Positions 4,630 through 5,857 of a stretch of 5,857 bases of DNA are shown here, one piece after another. Numbering within the stretch: the first letter of the stretch is position 1; the number at the start of each line of letters is the position of its first letter. Under the pieces are notes generated by a model that did not search any database, was not told the origin of the DNA, and saw nothing but the letters and a program-made list of their open reading frames with translations. The position numbers and the translations under genes were made by a program. The stretch comes from Planctomycetota bacterium (GTDB taxonomy: Bacteria > Planctomycetota > UBA1135): contig JALUUN010000629.1 of the NCBI GenBank assembly GCA_027021325.1, forward strand, positions 1-5,857. Direction: 5' to 3'.

Positions 4630-5857
4630 ATGCTCACCGCCCTGCTCCTCGCCCTTCCCTTGGCGCCGGCCCCGGCGCCGCCCGTCCAGCAGCCCTCCGA
4701 GAAGGACCTGTTCGACGCCGCCCTGGCGCGGCTGAAGCCGACTCAGGCCGAGGACGGGCGCTACGGCCCGGACCTGGCGACCACGGTGGACGCCGTCCTC
4801 GGCTTCGAGCTGTCGCCGCGGAGCTACCGCGTGGACGACGGCCCGTTCCTGGAGCGCGCCCTGACCTGGCTGCGGGCCCACCGCGACGAGGCCGTCGGCG
4901 AGGTGGTCGAGGCGCGGCTGGCCCTGGCCTTCGCCTTCGCCCACCCCTTCCGCTTCCACCCGGAGGCGAGCGCGATCCTGTCGCGTCACGGTTGGACGCT
5001 GGGCACGGCGCTGGGACTCGCCGTCGGCGGCGTGCCCCCGGAGCTGACCCCGAGCGCCGTCCTCACGGCGCCCGAGCCCTCGCCCGAGGAGGCCCTGCAG
5101 CGGTATTCCGCGGCGCACCCCGGCCTCCGGCTCGAGGACGCCCCCGTCGTCGCCCTCGCCGCGAGCGTGGCCCGCGCCGGCCTGCTGCGCCTGCAGCGCG
5201 ACGGTCTCGGTCTGGCCCCCGTGGACGCGCCGAGCCGGGCGGAGGTGGAAGCGGCCTACGGTCGCGGCGTCGCCTTCCTGCTCGCCGCCCGCTCCCCCGA
5301 GGGCTGGTGGGAGGCCTTCGGCCAGCCCGAGCCCGGCATCAGCGCCATCGCGGCCCTCGCGCTGCTGCGCTCCGGCGCCCCCGAGTCCCGGGCCGCGGCC
5401 CACGCGACCCTCGACTGGCTGGTGAGCCTGCAGAAGGACGACGGCTCCATCCACGCCGGGCGGGTCCAGGTCTACACCACCTCGGTGGCCATCGGCGCCC
5501 TGGTCGCGGCCGACGACCCGAAGTACGCCGACGCCATCGCTCGGGCCCGCGCCTTCCTCGAAGGCGTACAGGTGGACGAGGGCGAAGGCTACGACCCCGA
5601 CCACAAGTTCTACGGGGGCATCGGCTACGGCGGCGACCTGCGGCCCGACCTGTCCAACCTGCAGTACGCGATGGAGGCCCTCCACCAGGCCGGCGCCGGC
5701 CCGGACGACCCGGCCTTCCGGCGCGCGATGCGCTTCCTGCAGCGGGTGCAGAACCGCAGCGAGTCCAACCCCGAGACCTACTACGACCAGGGCGACCCGC
5801 GGCCGGTGCGCGCCGGCAACGACGGCGGCGCGGCCTACTACCCGGGCAACAGCCCCG
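4630..5857 (+). CDS. Secreted alpha/alpha-toroid protein with squalene-cyclase/prenyltransferase-type repeats (partial, runs off the right end)
   Basis: The frame from ATG 4630 stays open to the window end (409 complete codons seen). Residues 1-20 (MLTALLLALPLAPAPAPPVQ) look like a short signal peptide, although it lacks the usual N-terminal Arg or Lys. The rest contains helix-pair repeats of the terpenoid-cyclase toroid fold. GVAFLLAARSPEGWWEAF (213-230) resembles a QW motif, then come GISAIAALALLRSG (236-249), TLDWLVSLQKDDGSIHAG (260-277), VYTTSVAIGALVAADDP (281-297), FYGGIGYGG (327-335), LSNLQYAMEALHQAG (341-355) and AMRFLQRVQN (366-375). No DXDD cyclase motif is visible, so enzymatic triterpene cyclisation is unlikely; such secreted repeat proteins are frequent in Planctomycetota and mostly have no known function. 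It follows lpxB by 52 bp on the same strand, so cotranscription is plausible. No in-frame start exists between the lpxB stop and ATG 4630. Confidence 0.75.
   Translation, partial: MLTALLLALPLAPAPAPPVQQPSEKDLFDAALARLKPTQAEDGRYGPDLATTVDAVLGFELSPRSYRVDDGPFLERALTWLRAHRDEAVGEVVEARLALAFAFAHPFRFHPEASAILSRHGWTLGTALGLAVGGVPPELTPSAVLTAPEPSPEEALQRYSAAHPGLRLEDAPVVALAASVARAGLLRLQRDGLGLAPVDAPSRAEVEAAYGRGVAFLLAARSPEGWWEAFGQPEPGISAIAALALLRSGAPESRAAAHATLDWLVSLQKDDGSIHAGRVQVYTTSVAIGALVAADDPKYADAIARARAFLEGVQVDEGEGYDPDHKFYGGIGYGGDLRPDLSNLQYAMEALHQAGAGPDDPAFRRAMRFLQRVQNRSESNPETYYDQGDPRPVRAGNDGGAAYYPGNSP

Noticed and set aside
3782..4735. Plus-strand open frame overlapping lpxB in another frame
   Set aside because: Arg/Pro-rich translation with no motif; lpxB family blocks cover the same DNA in the correct frame.
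4444..5685. Long minus-strand open frame (413 codons) opposite the toroid gene
   Set aside because: It is Gly/Gln/Val/Arg-rich without recognisable domains, and it overlaps the end of lpxB. The plus-strand frame gives clear toroid repeats.

Overview
The window is very GC-rich (roughly 70% by eye, with strong G/C preference at third codon positions) and carries a lipid A synthesis gene, so the source is a Gram-negative bacterium that makes LPS. A secreted DUF1570-like metallopeptidase and a secreted squalene-cyclase-fold repeat protein are both types common in Planctomycetota and similar deep-branching lineages. A high-GC planctomycete or a relative is my best guess, but the phylum is an inference and not proven by the sequence.

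Layout from left to right. Positions 2-55 hold the last 17 codons of an upstream gene, plausibly the heat-shock repressor hrcA. It is followed 27 bp later by grpE (83-700, +), the nucleotide-exchange factor of DnaK. The 127-bp gap after grpE contains two GC-rich hairpins, the second followed by six T, which looks like the end of the heat-shock operon. Next is a secreted zinc metallopeptidase (828-2513, +) with an HEGFH site. It converges on a small kinase-like gene (2533-3219, -). Only 19 bp separate the two stop codons, and an inverted repeat includes both of them. The kinase-like gene is divergent from lpxB (3228-4577, +), with only 8 bp between the annotated start codons. After a 52-bp C-rich spacer, a secreted alpha/alpha-toroid (squalene-cyclase/prenyltransferase-repeat) protein begins at 4630 and runs off the right edge.

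The genes fall into three groups: protein folding stress (hrcA?/grpE), an exported protease of unknown target, and an envelope group (lpxB, the divergent kinase-like gene and the exported toroid protein). A link between the kinase and LPS or lipid A is suggested only by position and by the kinase family. I see no rRNA, tRNA, CRISPR array, insertion sequence or phage gene. I also see no convincing undescribed multi-gene system. The most notable features are the compact gene junctions, a four-run G-quadruplex motif before the toroid gene, and residue changes in LpxB and in the kinase-like protein.
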